64,000 bases of DNA from Alitta virens (GCA_932294295.1 OW028578.1:36867685-36931684); one strand, 5' to 3'; shown: positions 34,051 through 46,582, counted from the stretch's first letter. The notes: generated by a model from the letters alone, not told the origin. A program made the numbers and translations.

Positions 34051-35467
34051 CTTGCTGTTTGATCAAGGTGTAAAACAGGGCGATTCTCTTCAACTAATAT
34101 GTACACTAACCCTTAAAGGGGCCGTTTCTGTTTACACCTACGTGAAATATATTGATTCACTGGAACATGTTGAATTATGAAAACATAATGTGCGATGCAT
34201 ATAGAAGTATTTCATTGAAGATCAGTATATTAAAAATATTTGTCTTTCTCTGGAATAAAATTGATTTTGTAAGAACATGATGAATTGTGTAACACAATTT
34301 TGGTTGTCCACAGAAGCATTAATACATACATAGAAAATCAACACAATGCAAAAAGTAATTTACTGTGAAATGAAATTAATTTATTATAGTACATGATAAA
34401 TTATTTAAACTGTATACAATTATTAATTGGAAATCGACACAATGCTACAAATCATGCAAGTGGAATATGAGTTTTTTGCACAAAATATAAAAATTAATTT
34501 TTGAAACTATCGAAATTAATTTGTGCAATGTAAGAAAACAATTATTATTATATATTAATTGAATATCAACACGATATTAGTATCATATAATTCACAGTTT
34601 AACTCAAAATTGGTCGTGATTATGGAACCTACTTACATTGTAACCACCATTGTGAACATAATGCTTATAATTGAGGTGGTCTTTATATGGTGTTAATTAT
34701 GATATGTCACTGTCATTCACTGACTTCATTGCCATATGAATGAAAACTGCATTTGGATTGGCAATTTACTTAGTAATTAATCATATTTCTTAAGTGGTGT
34801 TAATAAGGCATGCAGTTTTGATTATCACGTTATTAATAAAGTAATTTCTTGTAGACGTACCTTATTTGATTGGTTTTGAGTGTTCACATAATTAGTGTGA
34901 TAAACCATCATGGAAATAAGTGTGATAAACAGATGTTAATTAGCTACACTCTGTAAAAACAGAAAACCTATATAATTGAAGATGCAATTATGTAAAGAGG
35001 CCTTTATATAAAGAGGCCATTATATGAAGTAATGCAGATACACTATACCATTGGTGAGAGTAATTTTCATATTGTGATTTAATGTACATTATTTAATATT
35101 TAATGGGGCTTTCCAGGTGGCCTCAAAACATAACAATGGTTCATATAATGAAAAAAATATAATCATATTGTAAAGCTTTAATTCTTTATACAAAATAAAA
35201 GAAGATGAATCTGAATGAGATCAGACCTATTTTCAAGGTCGTTTATTTGGAATTAAATGAAAACACTATATGCATTATGTAAGTGACAAAATTGGGACTA
35301 ATAATTTTACTGCACATTTTCATGTGAAAAAATGAAATGAATAACAATAAATAGACAAATAGAAATGACGGAGAGAAAATCAAATATAGAGATTATTGGA
35401 TTAAAAAAATGCCATATTGGACTCCTTACCATCCAATATTTTGCATATTGATGAAGAAGGTGCCGCG
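34051..35467. other. No gene seen
   Basis: Very AT-rich; only short frames. Confidence 0.4.
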
Positions 35468-35582
35468 GAAGTCGAGTTGTGACCAATCTGTGACCAATCT
35501 GTGGTGCCCAATCTGTGACAAACTGTGACCAAACTGTGACAAACTGTGACAAACTGAAAAACTGTGACAAGCTGAAGAACTG
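35468..35582. repeat. ~10-bp minisatellite (ACTGTGACAA)n
   Basis: Irregular run of CTGTGACCAA, CTGTGACAAA and CTGAAAAA units. Confidence 0.85.
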
Positions 35583-36304
35583 TAACAATTCAGTTTCAAC
35601 TGATTAAGAATACACTTGGGGGTGTAAGCTAAATTTCACTTAATATGACCAATAAAATATCTTTATGATAATCTTTAATCAAAATGGGTTCTCTAATGGC
35701 GTGGAAGCAAATAAATAATATTATTAACTTTGTCATGTTACAACGGTTCTTTGTTTTTCTATTCTCCTATTTTACCAAGAACTCTTCAAATATTTAATAG
35801 GTTTATGCTAATTGTCAGTCGATCTATTAAATTGTGGGGTGTGAAACTTGGCGAATAATGGAGTGAATACTCTGTTAAAAAAATCAGCTTGTCAATGAAT
35901 GATGTGACAAACAAGTAATTGTTTCACAAACAATTGATTGATGGGGATTACTGTCAATGGATGGCATTGTATTAAGAGGGTTGGTGGTCAACACCTTGTT
36001 AAACATGAAACGTGGGCTAATGTGATTAATAACGAAAGATTGGGGAAATTTTTGTGATCTATCTGTATCAGAATGACAGATTACATGCAATGGAGAAGTT
36101 AGGATAGAGTCCATATCAATTTATCAATCAGTTGAGCAAATCATGAAAGGTGTGGTTTGAGGTTTCGCCAGCGGTTTTCGTTGAATCGCTTGCTTCGCGG
36201 GGTGGTTCTTCAGCAACGCTGAGGAGTCAGTGCATAAATCACGCGGGAAATCACACAATAAATCAAAACACTTGATAGAATGATAAACTTATTAACAGAG
36301 CAAT

Positions 36305-36553
36305 TTATTTCCTTCCTGTTATGGTATCGATAAGAAAATTATCGAGTGGTTTATCATCGACGTGTGTGTTCCTCCTCGAAATGGTCGCACGAGAAGCACG
36401 AACGATCGTATGAAATCTCTGAAAGTAATTAAGACTGACAGACTGAGCACCTAGATTAATTAGCTCAACCTCGGCCTCCTTATAACTGAGCTTGGTCGAA
36501 TTTTTCTTCTTCCCCTTTTTATCTTGTTTTTTTCTCATCGCACTTCTTTCCAT
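36305..36553 (-). CDS. Hypothetical small ORF, no recognised domain
   Basis: 82 residues, MERSAMRKKQDKKGKKKNST and onward: a lysine-rich start, then LSYKEAEVELINLGAQSVSL and IVRASRATISRRNTHVDD. It is richer in GC than its surroundings and uses varied codons, so it could be part of an exon or a relic of a mobile element. No splice partner, homologue or regulatory signal was recognised; chance remains likely. Confidence 0.25.
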   Translation of the reverse strand: MERSAMRKKQDKKGKKKNSTKLSYKEAEVELINLGAQSVSLNYFQRFHTIVRASRATISRRNTHVDDKPLDNFLIDTITGRK

Positions 36554-36929
36554 TGATACAATGATACAATGATTGACATCCGAGATTGGAACTGCGCTAA
36601 TATGGAATGACTCAGATTGGAAAGAATTGTGGAATGATTGCAGGAATCGCGGTTTAAGGTGAAAAAAAAAATGAGACCAGAGAATGAAGGAGAAAACATT
36701 TCAGGATAATTAATGGAGATATGATTTCATGAGCAGTTATTTTGAAGTGAAAACACCCCTTGTTTTCTTCCGTGCAGAGGAAGTAAGCGATGGACCAAAA
36801 ACAGAAAGCATCAGACTGATCAGAGTTCAAGAGAACTTGAAAACGGGGAAAAGAGATGAAGGGGAGAGATAGAGAGAAATGGGTGATTGAGTGATGGAAG
36901 TAAGGAGTAAAAGAAATGAGCAAAGAGCT

Positions 36930-37350
36930 GGGATAGGATAGGATAGAATAGGACAGGACAGTACATGATAGGGATAAGATAGGATAGGTTGCAATATGTT
37001 GGGAGAGAAGAGGAGGGGAGAGGAGAGGAGAAGATGAGGAGGAGGATGAGGAGGAGGAGAGGAGAGGAGGAGAGGAGAGCAGACGAGAGGAGAGGAGACG
37101 AGAGGAGACGAGACGAGAAGAGAGAGCATAGATTGGCCCGATATGATACAATATGTTATGAATTGTATCATCTTTTGGATAGGAGAGGATAAGATAGGAT
37201 AAGATAGGATATGATAGGATAGGATAGATCAGGATAGATCAGGATAGGATAGGAGAGGATAGGATATGATACAATATGATATCATACAGTACAAAATGAT
37301 CCCAAGGGACAGTATGGCATAGCATAGTGTAGAAAAGGATAGAATAGGAT
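36930..37350. repeat. GGATA microsatellite with GA-rich core
   Basis: Interrupted GGATA/GATAG units at 36930-36990 and 37170-37350 flank an AGGAGAGG-rich core (37005-37125). This produces the long SSRLLSSR-type minus frame, which is not a gene. Confidence 0.9.
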
Positions 37351-37950
37351 AGTATTTTTTTCAACTCATCTGCATATTGTCTGATAGCAATAACAGTTAA
37401 GAAGACACTACTAAGGTGTGACTTATATAAATCAATCAGCCTCAATCCGGGACCTGTCAATCAAACTTAAGGCCTATAAACAGGCATGTTAGTTTTAGCT
37501 CATAAGCTCTCGTGATATTCCTTATGCTGAAATCATTTGCTTCCTTATTCAGCAATTTTCTCCTCTTTGCTTTCAAAAGACTATTCTGGAACTGTCAGAA
37601 CTGCTTTTTTCCTGCTTTACCAATTTTCCTCTCAATACCTTTCCTTCTTATCTCAAATGAAGCACGCTTTTCCTACCCTATGTCTAGCACTCACAATTGA
37701 AGATTGTCTCAGATTGTCTTAGATTGTCTCAGATACACAGATACAAAAGAGAGAGTATGGAATACCTCCAAAATTTCATCACTCTCCTCAATCTTAAGAC
37801 AAAAGAAGCAATTGTACCCTCGAGAAATGAGATGGCACCCCATACAAAGAGTAAGTTGCCTCGCTTTGCCAACTACTCAATTAATTTGGTTTGTTTGGAC
37901 AGACTCGAAGATAATTGTTTTTATAATGGACCTACATTAACAGGTAAATG
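37351..37950. other. No gene seen
   Basis: Several overlapping short frames; none is convincing. Confidence 0.4.
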
Positions 37951-38083
37951 TACATAGCCAATTGTGCCACATGCGTTTTCAATGCGTTTGGATGCTTGCC
38001 TCATTATAATTAGCTAAAAACCATGCGTTTTCCATGCGTTAATCCCTCTCATGGAAAACGCACGTGGCACATTTGGCCATGTA
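37951..38083. mobile_element. TA-flanked MITE, CATGGCC family
   Basis: TACATAGCCAATTGTGCCAC left, GTGGCACATTTGGCCATGTA right, with CATGCGTTTTCCATGCG inside. Both ends are complete with TA flanks. Confidence 0.93.
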
Positions 38084-38367
38084 ACTATTGGATAAAATGA
38101 CCACGCACCAACAAATGCGCGGTGGCATTTCAAAGAATAGGCGAAGTAGACGAAGAAATACCTCTAAAAAATGTACAAATTTTTTTTTTTTAACGAAGCA
38201 ATTATTGAAAAATAAAACTACTGTTGTTTATTTTACTAATACATTACGAAAAATGACTGGTAATGACTCGTTTTTGACAAAATAAATTAAAGGTAGGGGT
38301 TTAAGTCAGTTTTATTATACGTATGCTGTCACGTGACTTCACACAATATATTGTTGGGTTAGTAGGC

Positions 38368-38625
38368 TAAGTTCTTGATATATCTTGAACTTTCTCAACT
38401 CCCTTGGGGAGTATACAGCAGCTGTCGTATCATGCTGTGCCATTACTAAACAATTCAATATCATCCCTGCCTATAGCCAGACTCTCCATGTACACCTGCG
38501 TGGAGTGGAGTGGACCAGTGGTTCAAGAAGGATCTGCTCAGTTCTTCCATACCATGGCTGGGTTTGAAATTCTTGGAACCCACAACAATGCGTTTACGAG
38601 TTTAATATCTTACCCACTGGCCCAT
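38368..38625 (-). mobile_element. SINE family B
   Basis: Minus strand: CCAGTGGGTAAGATATTAAA, GGTTCCAAGAATTTCAAACC (worn B box), CATGGTATGGAAGAACTGAG, CAGGTGTACATGGAGAGTCT, GGCTATAGGCAGGGATG and a 3' part with CAGCTGCTGTATACTCC. Two overlapping plus frames here are artefacts. Confidence 0.8.
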
Positions 38626-39154
38626 GTAGGGCAACCGCGATTAGGAAATTAATTCCACTTCGAATACAGTTTGGTTCGAAAGTTAGTGGTTAAATGTGAC
38701 CCAGTCTTGGGAGAGGGATTATTACAGAATTATGTGGTCTTAACGTAGAAGTTAAAGTTAAAATTAAAAGTACAGCAAATAACAAATTATCCAATTAGTT
38801 CCAGAACAAGCGTTTTAAATCATATTATTAACAAATCAGCAATCCTTTTTGGGTAAATTGTAATTGGATCTCTTTGTTCTCAAAGACTGAACATCTTTTA
38901 GGCTGGTAAAGAATCTTTTGCTTTGAATGGGCTCCGCACTAGAACATGCCATCTTGAACATGCAAATCTAGGTAAAAATTGAACACAGGTGGTTAGATAA
39001 GGTATATATTGTTGGTGATCCAGTAACATTTGCATGTTTTTGGTGTATACATTTTGGAAAAACTTTTGAAATGATAGCTCTTTCGTGCATACAGGTGTGT
39101 ATGTCTTTATCAAGAGAAGACCGCTTGCTCAGTGAAAGTCCGCTTCATGACCAC
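38626..39154. other. No gene seen
   Basis: Unannotated AT-rich stretch. Confidence 0.4.
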
Positions 39155-39850
39155 TTCACTATTAAGGCCACCTCTCTATCAAGGCCACCTCACTATTAAG
39201 ACCACGTCACTATTAAGGCCACCTCACTATTAGGACCACCTCAAAATTAAGATCACCTCACTATTAAGACCATCTCTTTATTAAGGCCACCTCACTATTA
39301 AGACCACCTCAATATTAAGACCACTCACTATTAAGACCTACTCACTATTAAGATCACCTCACTATTAAAACCACCTAACTATTAAGACCATCTCTTTATT
39401 AAGGCCACCTCACTCTTAAGACCACCTCACTTTTAAGACCACCACACTATTAAGATCACCTCTCTATTCAGACCACCTCACTCTTAAGATCACCTCACTA
39501 TTCAGACAACCTCACTCTTAAGATCACCTCACTATTGAGATCACCTCACTATCAAGACCACCTCACTACTAAGACCACCTCACTATGAAGACCACCTCAA
39601 TATTTAAGACCACCTCACTATCAAGACGACTTCACTATTAAGATCACCTCACTATTATGACCACCTCACTATTAAGATCACCTCACTCTTAAGATCACCT
39701 CACTATGAAGACCACCTCACTATTAAGACCACCTCACTATTAAGACCACCTCACTATCAAGAACACCTCGCTATGAAGACCACCTCACTATGAAGACCAC
39801 CTCAATATTAAGACCACTTCACTATTAAGACGACCTCACTATTAAGACCG
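39155..39850. repeat. 17-bp minisatellite (AAGACCACCTCACTATT)n
   Basis: Around 40 units of ACCTCACTATTAAGACC, with variants (AGATC, TCTTTATT, CACTCTT). Related single motifs occur at 33.6-34.0 kb, at 39.98-40.06 kb and, in reverse, inside the 23-26 kb duplication. Confidence 0.93.
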
Positions 39851-41463
39851 TTGATTAATTGAACCAAATGTTTTCTTACTATAGATATGATTTACTAATT
39901 TCGTCTAATGTGGTATCAACGATGTTTTGATAAGCATTATATTTAACGGACAATCCACCTCTGCCAGTATTCCTATTAGTAACTCACCTCACTATTAACA
40001 CCACCGTATTAATCTAAAGCTAAAAACTGCACTAGCAGTGGTCTTAATGGCAAGTTTCTACTGTAATTAAAGAAATGGTTGCGTGTGTGAAAGACATGAA
40101 TACTCCTATTATGTACATTGTTGTAGAAACGATTTTCTTTTATATTTTGTGGATTCTATAAAATGGAATCAAATAGACTTTCCATTTTGCAATGTTTTAT
40201 GCGAGCTTCGCAATATTCAATTTGTGTAACTTCAAAGCTCAGATGTGCAACTTTAAGATGTTTTGAAAAACTTTGCAATGGCTCTTTATTATTTGAAAAT
40301 ATGCTTTTTCTTTGTTCAAAATCGTGCAGCTTAAAATGGAATGCATTTTGTTCACATTAAGGGATGGTTCTGTCGATAAAATTATTCATTTAAAATAAAT
40401 AAAGTTGCAAGTTACTGTAATTTCATTTGCACTATACAGCAACGGTAAACATTAAAACATATTTATAAACATATTTACTATTCTACATACGTTTTTTTTT
40501 CTGGACACCCCGTGTCTAACATACAACAGTGCTGTGCATAAACTGAACTCCATCGAAAACATATTTTTTGTCATAAATTTAATTTGGGGTTCTTGAAATG
40601 AAAAAGCAAACCAGTATCATGAAATGAGTTTATACTAATTAATCTGGTGTCCTGAAATAACGATATATTGTTGAAAGCTGTGGAATTTAATAAACAACCA
40701 CTTTCTGGAAGATAATTATTTTTGGGGGGGGGGGAGGGGTTCACTTTCTCATGCACGGCACTGTATTTGGAAAGCAGAGCCTATATCTCTAAAAAGTTCA
40801 ATTCAACCACTTCGGAAAGTTTACGATTAAAATCCACCAATTCGCAGTACCTAGACGATAAGAATTCAACGAAAGCCGCCCAGATTTCCAAAACAAGAAA
40901 ACAATCAGAGGGAACCTTGTACAGTTTCACCAAGTATATATAATGCATTCATATTTTCTGAGCAGGTCCAATGTGTCAAAGAGGTCAGTGTAATCTGTCA
41001 CCAGAGACCCTGTGCTGTGTTGCCTGTCACATAGGTCTTGTTCATGTACAACTTTTATGTATTCAGTGATGTTTGTGGGATTACTTTCTTTTTTTTTTTT
41101 TGATGTTTTTGAGTCGTGTCTTTTTATTTTTATACTTGAGGGGTGATATACATCTTTGCTTATCCAGGTATCCAGGTAACACGCTAAACTGGGTTAATTT
41201 CGAACCAACTTTGGCCAAAGTAGCGACTGGCTGAAACAGGTTCAGCAGAACACACTAGCATCACTTACCAGCAAAGGATGCAGAGGAGAGGAGAGTGAGT
41301 AAAACCCACCAAAAGTAGGGTATGCTCAGCTGCTAAATGACCTCTGACCTGACAAATTTATATGTCAAAGCAAGTGTCTTATGTGAAGTCCATACCTGTC
41401 TCCTTTCAGGTCCGTGACAATTTTCAGCCAATTAGAGGCCTGTCACAGGAATTCCATGGAGTG
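39851..41463. other. No gene seen
   Basis: A G run lies at 40724-40738. At 39980-40060 CCTCACTATTAACACCACC is followed by a reversed GTGGTCTTAATGGCAAG, a hairpin-like pair of the 39-kb motif. Confidence 0.4.
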
Positions 41464-41581
41464 TACATGGCCAAATGTGCCACGTGCATGGGTTTAGCTA
41501 ATTATAATGAGGCAAAAACCATGCGTTTTCCATGCGTTTATCCTTCTCATGGAAAACGCACGTGGCACAATTGGCCATGTA
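41464..41581. mobile_element. TA-flanked MITE, CATGGCC family, best preserved
   Basis: TACATGGCCAAATGTGCCAC left; GTGGCACAATTGGCCATGTA right; long matching arms containing GCATGGGTTTAGC / CCATGCGTTTTCCATGCG. 118 bases in all. Confidence 0.94.
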
Positions 41582-41646
41582 ACAGTTGTTACCTTTCATT
41601 ATTGTATGCTCCGTAGTTCAATATAAACTCGCCGGTTCACACTTTT

Positions 41647-41828
41647 GGACAGCTCAGAGGTAGCAGCACTCTGGGCTTCCAACCACTGGGTCCCGGGTTT
41701 GATTCCCGGTCGAGCCTAAGTTGGATGGCTGTTTCATCCTTCATCTCATTGCCATGGTCTCTGCCTGTCCTAATTAGCCCAACTGGTGCAGAAATACAGG
41801 ACGTAAAGCCCTAATCACACACACACAC
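41647..41828 (+). mobile_element. SINE family A with short (AC)n tail
   Basis: AGCTCAGAGGTAGCAGCACT, CTTCCAACCACTGGGTCCC, GGGTTTGATTCCCGGTCGAG, standard body, then (AC)8 or so. Confidence 0.92.
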
Positions 41829-43069
41829 GTCAAGCAGGTGTCAAACCAACATGCTATCTGGTTTCAAGGGATGCACTTGAATCTTTTCGCAATTTTTGAT
41901 GTTGGTTTTTTTTTTTATAATTTTTTTTTTTAACTTTACCATTCATGTAGCCTTTATTACACAGAATCTCTTTTCTTAAAAGCCGCCAAACAGCATTGAA
42001 TGGAGCATTTACATTCATTTTGCTAAAAGCATATTTCAGTAGCACCTTTAATGCTTTACTAAACTTGGCTTAAAAGATCATTTCACATTGAAAAGGAGTT
42101 TGTAAAACATGGGCTTGGCAAAATACAACATTTTCATGATGGCTTTTAGAAAGGATCTAGTTACAGACATTTGCAAGAACAGAAAAAAACGATGAAGAAA
42201 AAAAAGTTGCTCACATAAAGAAAATACGCCGAAAAATAATGTTTGGAAGAACTGAACAACAATGGAAAATAATGTTCATATGGAAACACTTACCATAAAA
42301 AAAAAAGAAAAATAAGAAAAGTAGAAAAACTGAATTAAGATGGAAAAGTTTACAAAGAAAACGCACAAAACAACTTTTTAATATGATAAATTGTTTTATC
42401 TCGACTTAAAAATATATCACAGTCTCCAGACTGCAGTCACTAGCGCTCATTTAAGTCAGCTTTTAATTTGTCGTAAAGATAAACACCTCCGAAGCATGCC
42501 GTCCTTAATTTGGGGAGCATCTTTTACCCTTAATAGGGGAAGCTGCAGCAAGTTCCTTGGGGAAACATGTAGTTTCTTTCCAAGTCAGAAACATGACAAC
42601 ATCGTAATGGGCAATCAAAGCCCATCACTGTCTCGGATTAGACAAAAGATGTGTTTTAATGCTATGTAGACTGTAAGAAAGTAGCTGCAAATATTGGGAA
42701 ATTATTCAACGCTACTGGCTTAAAGATCGACTTCCATGATTTAGTAATTATAAAGAAAACGCATCGTAAAAAAATAAATGTTTAAGAAGATCTACTAAAC
42801 AACAATGTAAAATACTGTTCATATAAACATAAAATACATTTTTAGAAGATAAAATAATTCTTTATTTCGCCAGATGTAATGATGAGATGATAAGGCTTAG
42901 AGTTTATGCTACTATGTGCTGCCAAAATATATAGTAAAAATGATCTTAATGTTTCTTTGGAATTGCTTCTTAATGACAAGATAATTATAGAAATAATATT
43001 CTTGCGTTTTTGTTTTTAAATAAACTGACAACTTTTTTAAACCTAAATTAGTCAAAAACAATAATTTAG
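41829..43069. other. No gene seen
   Basis: A-rich and T-rich runs. The plus frame at 42391-42669 shows no domain. Confidence 0.4.
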
Positions 43070-43248
43070 GGTGGGGGGCCGAGCTCAGTGGTAGAGCGCT
43101 GGGCTTCCAACCACTGGGTTCAATTCCCAGTCGAGCCTATGTTGGATGGCTGTCTCATCCTTCGTCTTGTTGCCATGGTCCCTACCTGTCCTAATTAGCC
43201 CATCAGGTGCAGAAATACAGGACGTAAAGCCCTAATCCACCACCACAC
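43070..43248 (+). mobile_element. SINE family A, short B-box variant
   Basis: GGGTGGGGGGCCGAGCTCAG, TGGTAGAGCGCTGGGCTTCC, AACCACTGGGTTCAATTCCC: the GTCCCGG usually present before GTTCAA is missing, so the T-arm is shortened. Confidence 0.92.
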
Positions 43249-43918
43249 CAGCTAAGTCAAAATCAGGATGGAATATTTTGCTGAAGCGTTTTATTCCGCG
43301 GTTTGAAATCGAGACATCGCGGTATATCGATATTCGATCATCTTATTCAAACACCTCTCAAAACACCAACTTTTTATCCCTTTTAGGTGTTGAACTTTGA
43401 TCTTTAATTTTCTATGGTTTCCTTAAAAACCAATAGTGCTCACAGATCAGAGGAAATTCCCAAGTCTGAATAATTGTAAGACACCTCTGGTATCGATTTT
43501 CTTCCTCAAGTGTCAGGAATTCAAAAGTTCCAAGGAGATAAGTAAAACTGCCACTTCACAAGGTGCTGATTAGATCCTCAGATCTCTCCAGACATATTGA
43601 AAATCTCATGATGTCTGAAGAGACCTGATGAAGATGGCTGCAGAAACTTGAGAAAGTGTATCCTGATATAGTTTAGACAAACTTCAAACTTCAATAAACC
43701 AAATGACTGAAAGGTATGCTCCAGGGAGATGCAATTAATCCAATTATTTCCTAACCGTCAATATCTTATGATCACACTGATGCATGCAGCAGTTCACTGT
43801 AGATTTTTCCAAACTTTCAATTTTCTAATGTGATATGATTGTCATTTGACATCGATTGAACATAATGAACCTGTTATATATCAATAATAACACTGCAACT
43901 GTGAATACATGAACAGTT
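43249..43918. other. No gene seen
   Basis: Unannotated stretch without supported frames. Confidence 0.4.
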
Positions 43919-44046
43919 CCCCCCGGTCGAGCCTAAGTTGGATGGCTGTTTCATCCTTCGTCTCATTGCCATGGTCTCTGCCTGTCCTAATTAGCCCAAC
44001 TGGTGCAGAAATACAGGACGTAAAGCCCTAATCAACATCCCACCCA
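43919..44046 (+). mobile_element. SINE family A, headless copy
   Basis: Begins within the B box (CCCCGGTCGAGCCTAAGTTG) and carries the complete body to AAAGCCCTAATCAACATCCC. 5' truncation is typical of LINE-driven copying. Confidence 0.9.
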
Positions 44047-44527
44047 CATGAAAAGTTCCCTACAAAAACAAGACTAAGTTAGGACTGCATTTAAATCTCT
44101 TAAAAGACCAAATTAGTTATGTCAAATATAATGACCTAAAATTTCTCTCAAGCTTTATTGATATTAATTATATCCATTATATGGTTTACAATAATTTATA
44201 TGATAATATTTCTATGGTGAAATTGATCGAGGTGGGCAAAATTTGAGCTGAATCAGAACTGAAAAGAGACCGGAGATAGGCTACAGTCACATCTAAAAAG
44301 ATGGATTGTATATTGTCCCATATATCCAAGAAAGTGAGAAGTGTATTATCTGGACAATAAGTTCTTATCAGTTCCATACTTGTTCTGGAAATGATACATT
44401 TATCTCGTCAGCTTGCTGTTATCTTGCGATAGTCTTCTGAGTGACCAAGGAAACATGGCAGAAATATATCGGAATGAATAAGTTATATAATGTGAAAATC
44501 TCTAACTTTATACCCACCTCATTTTAG

Positions 44528-44830
44528 GCAGCTCGGTGACAAAATAGTTATTTAAGGCATACACTAATTCAACATTGGCCAGCTCTGCTGAAGGTCCCGA
44601 GTTCGATCGCCGGCCTGGGACTCTTCATGAGCTAGATCCCAGCAGCTGGATATTGTTCGCATGAGACGTTAAAATTTAGGTGCCTTGTAATCAGTGTCTA
44701 TACTGAGGCAAGTAAAAGACGCCACCCATGGGGTAAATTTGTAACATGGTATGGACTCCAAACTTGCATTATCTCATCATGACGTCTGGCAGCTGGTCAT
44801 ATAAGCCCTGTGAATTGTGTGGATGGCAGT
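44528..44830 (+). mobile_element. SINE family C, diverged full-length copy
   Basis: CTGCTGAAGGTCCCGAGTTC with B box GAGTTCGATCGCC, CTTCATGAGCTAGATCCCAG, TTCGCATGAGACGTTAAAAT, AATCAGTGTCTATACTGAGG, GGGGTAAATTTGTAACATGG and TCTCATCATGACGTCTGGCA. Confidence 0.8.
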
Positions 44831-45252
44831 GGCCAAAGCATTGGCCATTCAACACATTGCCTGAATATGACATAGGTCTTCACTGTGTACTGTCACCTCG
44901 AAGCCTAGCAACCTAAGTAGGGGCATTCTTTGCTAGTTTACCTGTTAAACAATATAATGGGTTGTGTGACCGATAGGCTTTGTATTGGGTGAAGAAATCT
45001 TCTCTAAAAAATACAAGAGAAATGAATTCGTATTTTTGAGTTTAGGCAATTTTTATGAATTACCTGCTTGTCTGAACAAGAATTGCATAAACTCAGCACA
45101 TGAAAATCTAATCATTCTGTAATTTCATTGTTAGACCTTTAATGCCATAAGCCAGCCTGTAGACTATACAAGAAATTGATTATCTTAGGTTCGATGAGTA
45201 AACGAGCAAAACATGTACCTAATCAAGGTCACTGGGCTTTAAGGTGACAGCA

Positions 45253-45503
45253 CACAGTGTCTAGTGGTAAGATGCTTGCCTGCTCCTCTGAAGGACCCGT
45301 GTTCAATCCCAGTCCTTGGCAACCTTCATGAGCAACATCCCAGCTGGATGTCGTTCGGATGAGACGTTAAATTGGTGGTCCCGTGTTCTCAGTGTTTATG
45401 CTGAGGCAAATAAAAGATCCCACCCATGGGGTAAATTTGTAACATCAATCAACCCTCGATATCGGCAAGAACTTGCCTTAGAGGGCTGTATTTCCCATAT
45501 CTA
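45253..45503 (+). mobile_element. SINE family C, full copy
   Basis: GTGTCTAGTGGTAAGATGCT (A-box-like), TGCTCCTCTGAAGGACCCGT, GTTCAATCCCAG (B box), body, then ATCAATCAACCCTCGATATC and the CTTGCCTTAGAGGGCTG tail. The tail runs into a (TATC)n tract. Confidence 0.87.
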
Positions 45504-45562
45504 TCTATATATAATATCTATCTATCTATCTATCTATATATCTATCTAACTATCTATCTATC
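45504..45562. repeat. (TATC)n microsatellite
   Basis: ATCTATCTATC with some ATA interruptions, directly after the family C tail. Confidence 0.92.
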
Positions 45563-45655
45563 TTGGGTACAAAGCCTGGGCTCTATTCATGAGTTAGGTA
45601 TCAGCTGGATGAGACATTAAACTGGTGTCACCAAGTACTCAGTGCTTAAGCTTTA
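45563..45655 (+). mobile_element. SINE family C fragment
   Basis: ATTCATGAGTTAGGTATCAG, CTGGATGAGACATTAAACTG and CAAGTACTCAGTGCTTA match the middle of family C. Confidence 0.65.
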
Positions 45656-46149
45656 TAGTTTAATGCAAAACTGCAAAGTTATCGACCTATAACCAGTGCA
45701 TCTATCTACACTCTAATGTTAAAGAAAATGCTTTAGAAGTTTGCCAGTTTTTTGTCTTTTATCAAAAATGTCTTCCTGTTTATCAGGATTAACCTTTTCC
45801 TTAGTATTCTTAGTTGTAAATGTCATTTACGTTTTGGCATAAGTCATTAATTTTTACAACATAATCAATGCATCAATACTTGCCAAAATTTGTACTAAAC
45901 GTGTCATATAACTTGTGCACACTCTTCATGTTTATCAATAGCTCCTTCTTTTTTTTCTGAAAGAGGAAAATAACTATTCAATGTTTTTCACACATGTTGA
46001 ACTGGAAATTGAACACATTTTATCACATTTAAAACTCGTAGTTATTTTGATATTGACCTGCAAATATTTATGAAGATATGGCATCATCACACTTAAATGT
46101 GACTCACTGCACTACTCAAAGAAACCATCAATTACTAGAAAAAATTATT

Positions 46150-46318
46150 GTGGTATATTAGGGCTTTACGTCCTGTATTTCTGCACCGGTTGGGCTAATT
46201 AGGACAGGCAATGAGATGAAGGATGAAACAGCCATCCAACTTAGGCTCGACTGGAAATCTAACCCGGGATCCAGTGGTTGGCAGCCCAGCGAGCAAGCAC
46301 TGAGCTAAGCCCCCGCCC
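46150..46318 (-). mobile_element. SINE family A
   Basis: Minus-strand copy: GGGCGGGGGCTTAGCTCAGT, GCTTGCTCGCTGGGCTGCCA, ACCACTGGATCCCGGGTTAG, body with part of the CCATGGTCCC stretch missing. It abuts the next MITE. Confidence 0.9.
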
Positions 46319-46433
46319 AGATGGCATTCCAAATTGTATTAACTCCGGCACGATGTCGGCGATGCCAAGACGATGTCGTAACGACAGTGGCCAGCATAGA
46401 GACGATGCTGGGCCGATATGGAATGCTATCTGG
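46317..46433. mobile_element. MITE with CCAGATRGCATTCC termini
   Basis: Left CCAGATGGCATTCCAAATTG, right CGATATGGAATGCTATCTGG. Inside, several GACGATG / CGACG repeats. The left end touches the 5' end of the family A SINE at 46150-46318. Confidence 0.85.
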
Positions 46434-46497
46434 ACACCCCATGCTAGAAAGAACTACCTCAATATAAAACAATTTTTTATTGGACTAAAGGTAAGTC

Positions 46498-46582
46498 TAC
46501 CATGACCTGCCAGAAGTAGATGTTATGATAAAACTATAGGCTTGGAGTTCACACCATGTTACACATTTACCCAATGGATGGA
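46498..46582 (-). mobile_element. SINE family C fragment
   Basis: Minus strand CATTGGGTAAATGTGTAACA, TGGTGTGAACTCCAAGCC and ATCATAACATCTACTTCTGG match the family C body. Confidence 0.65.

Noticed and set aside
36654..37192. SSRLLSSR / RRRGEEERR frames on both strands
   Set aside because: GGATA and GA-rich simple repeat.
41362..41616. 84-residue plus frame
   Set aside because: Runs through a palindromic MITE (41464-41581).
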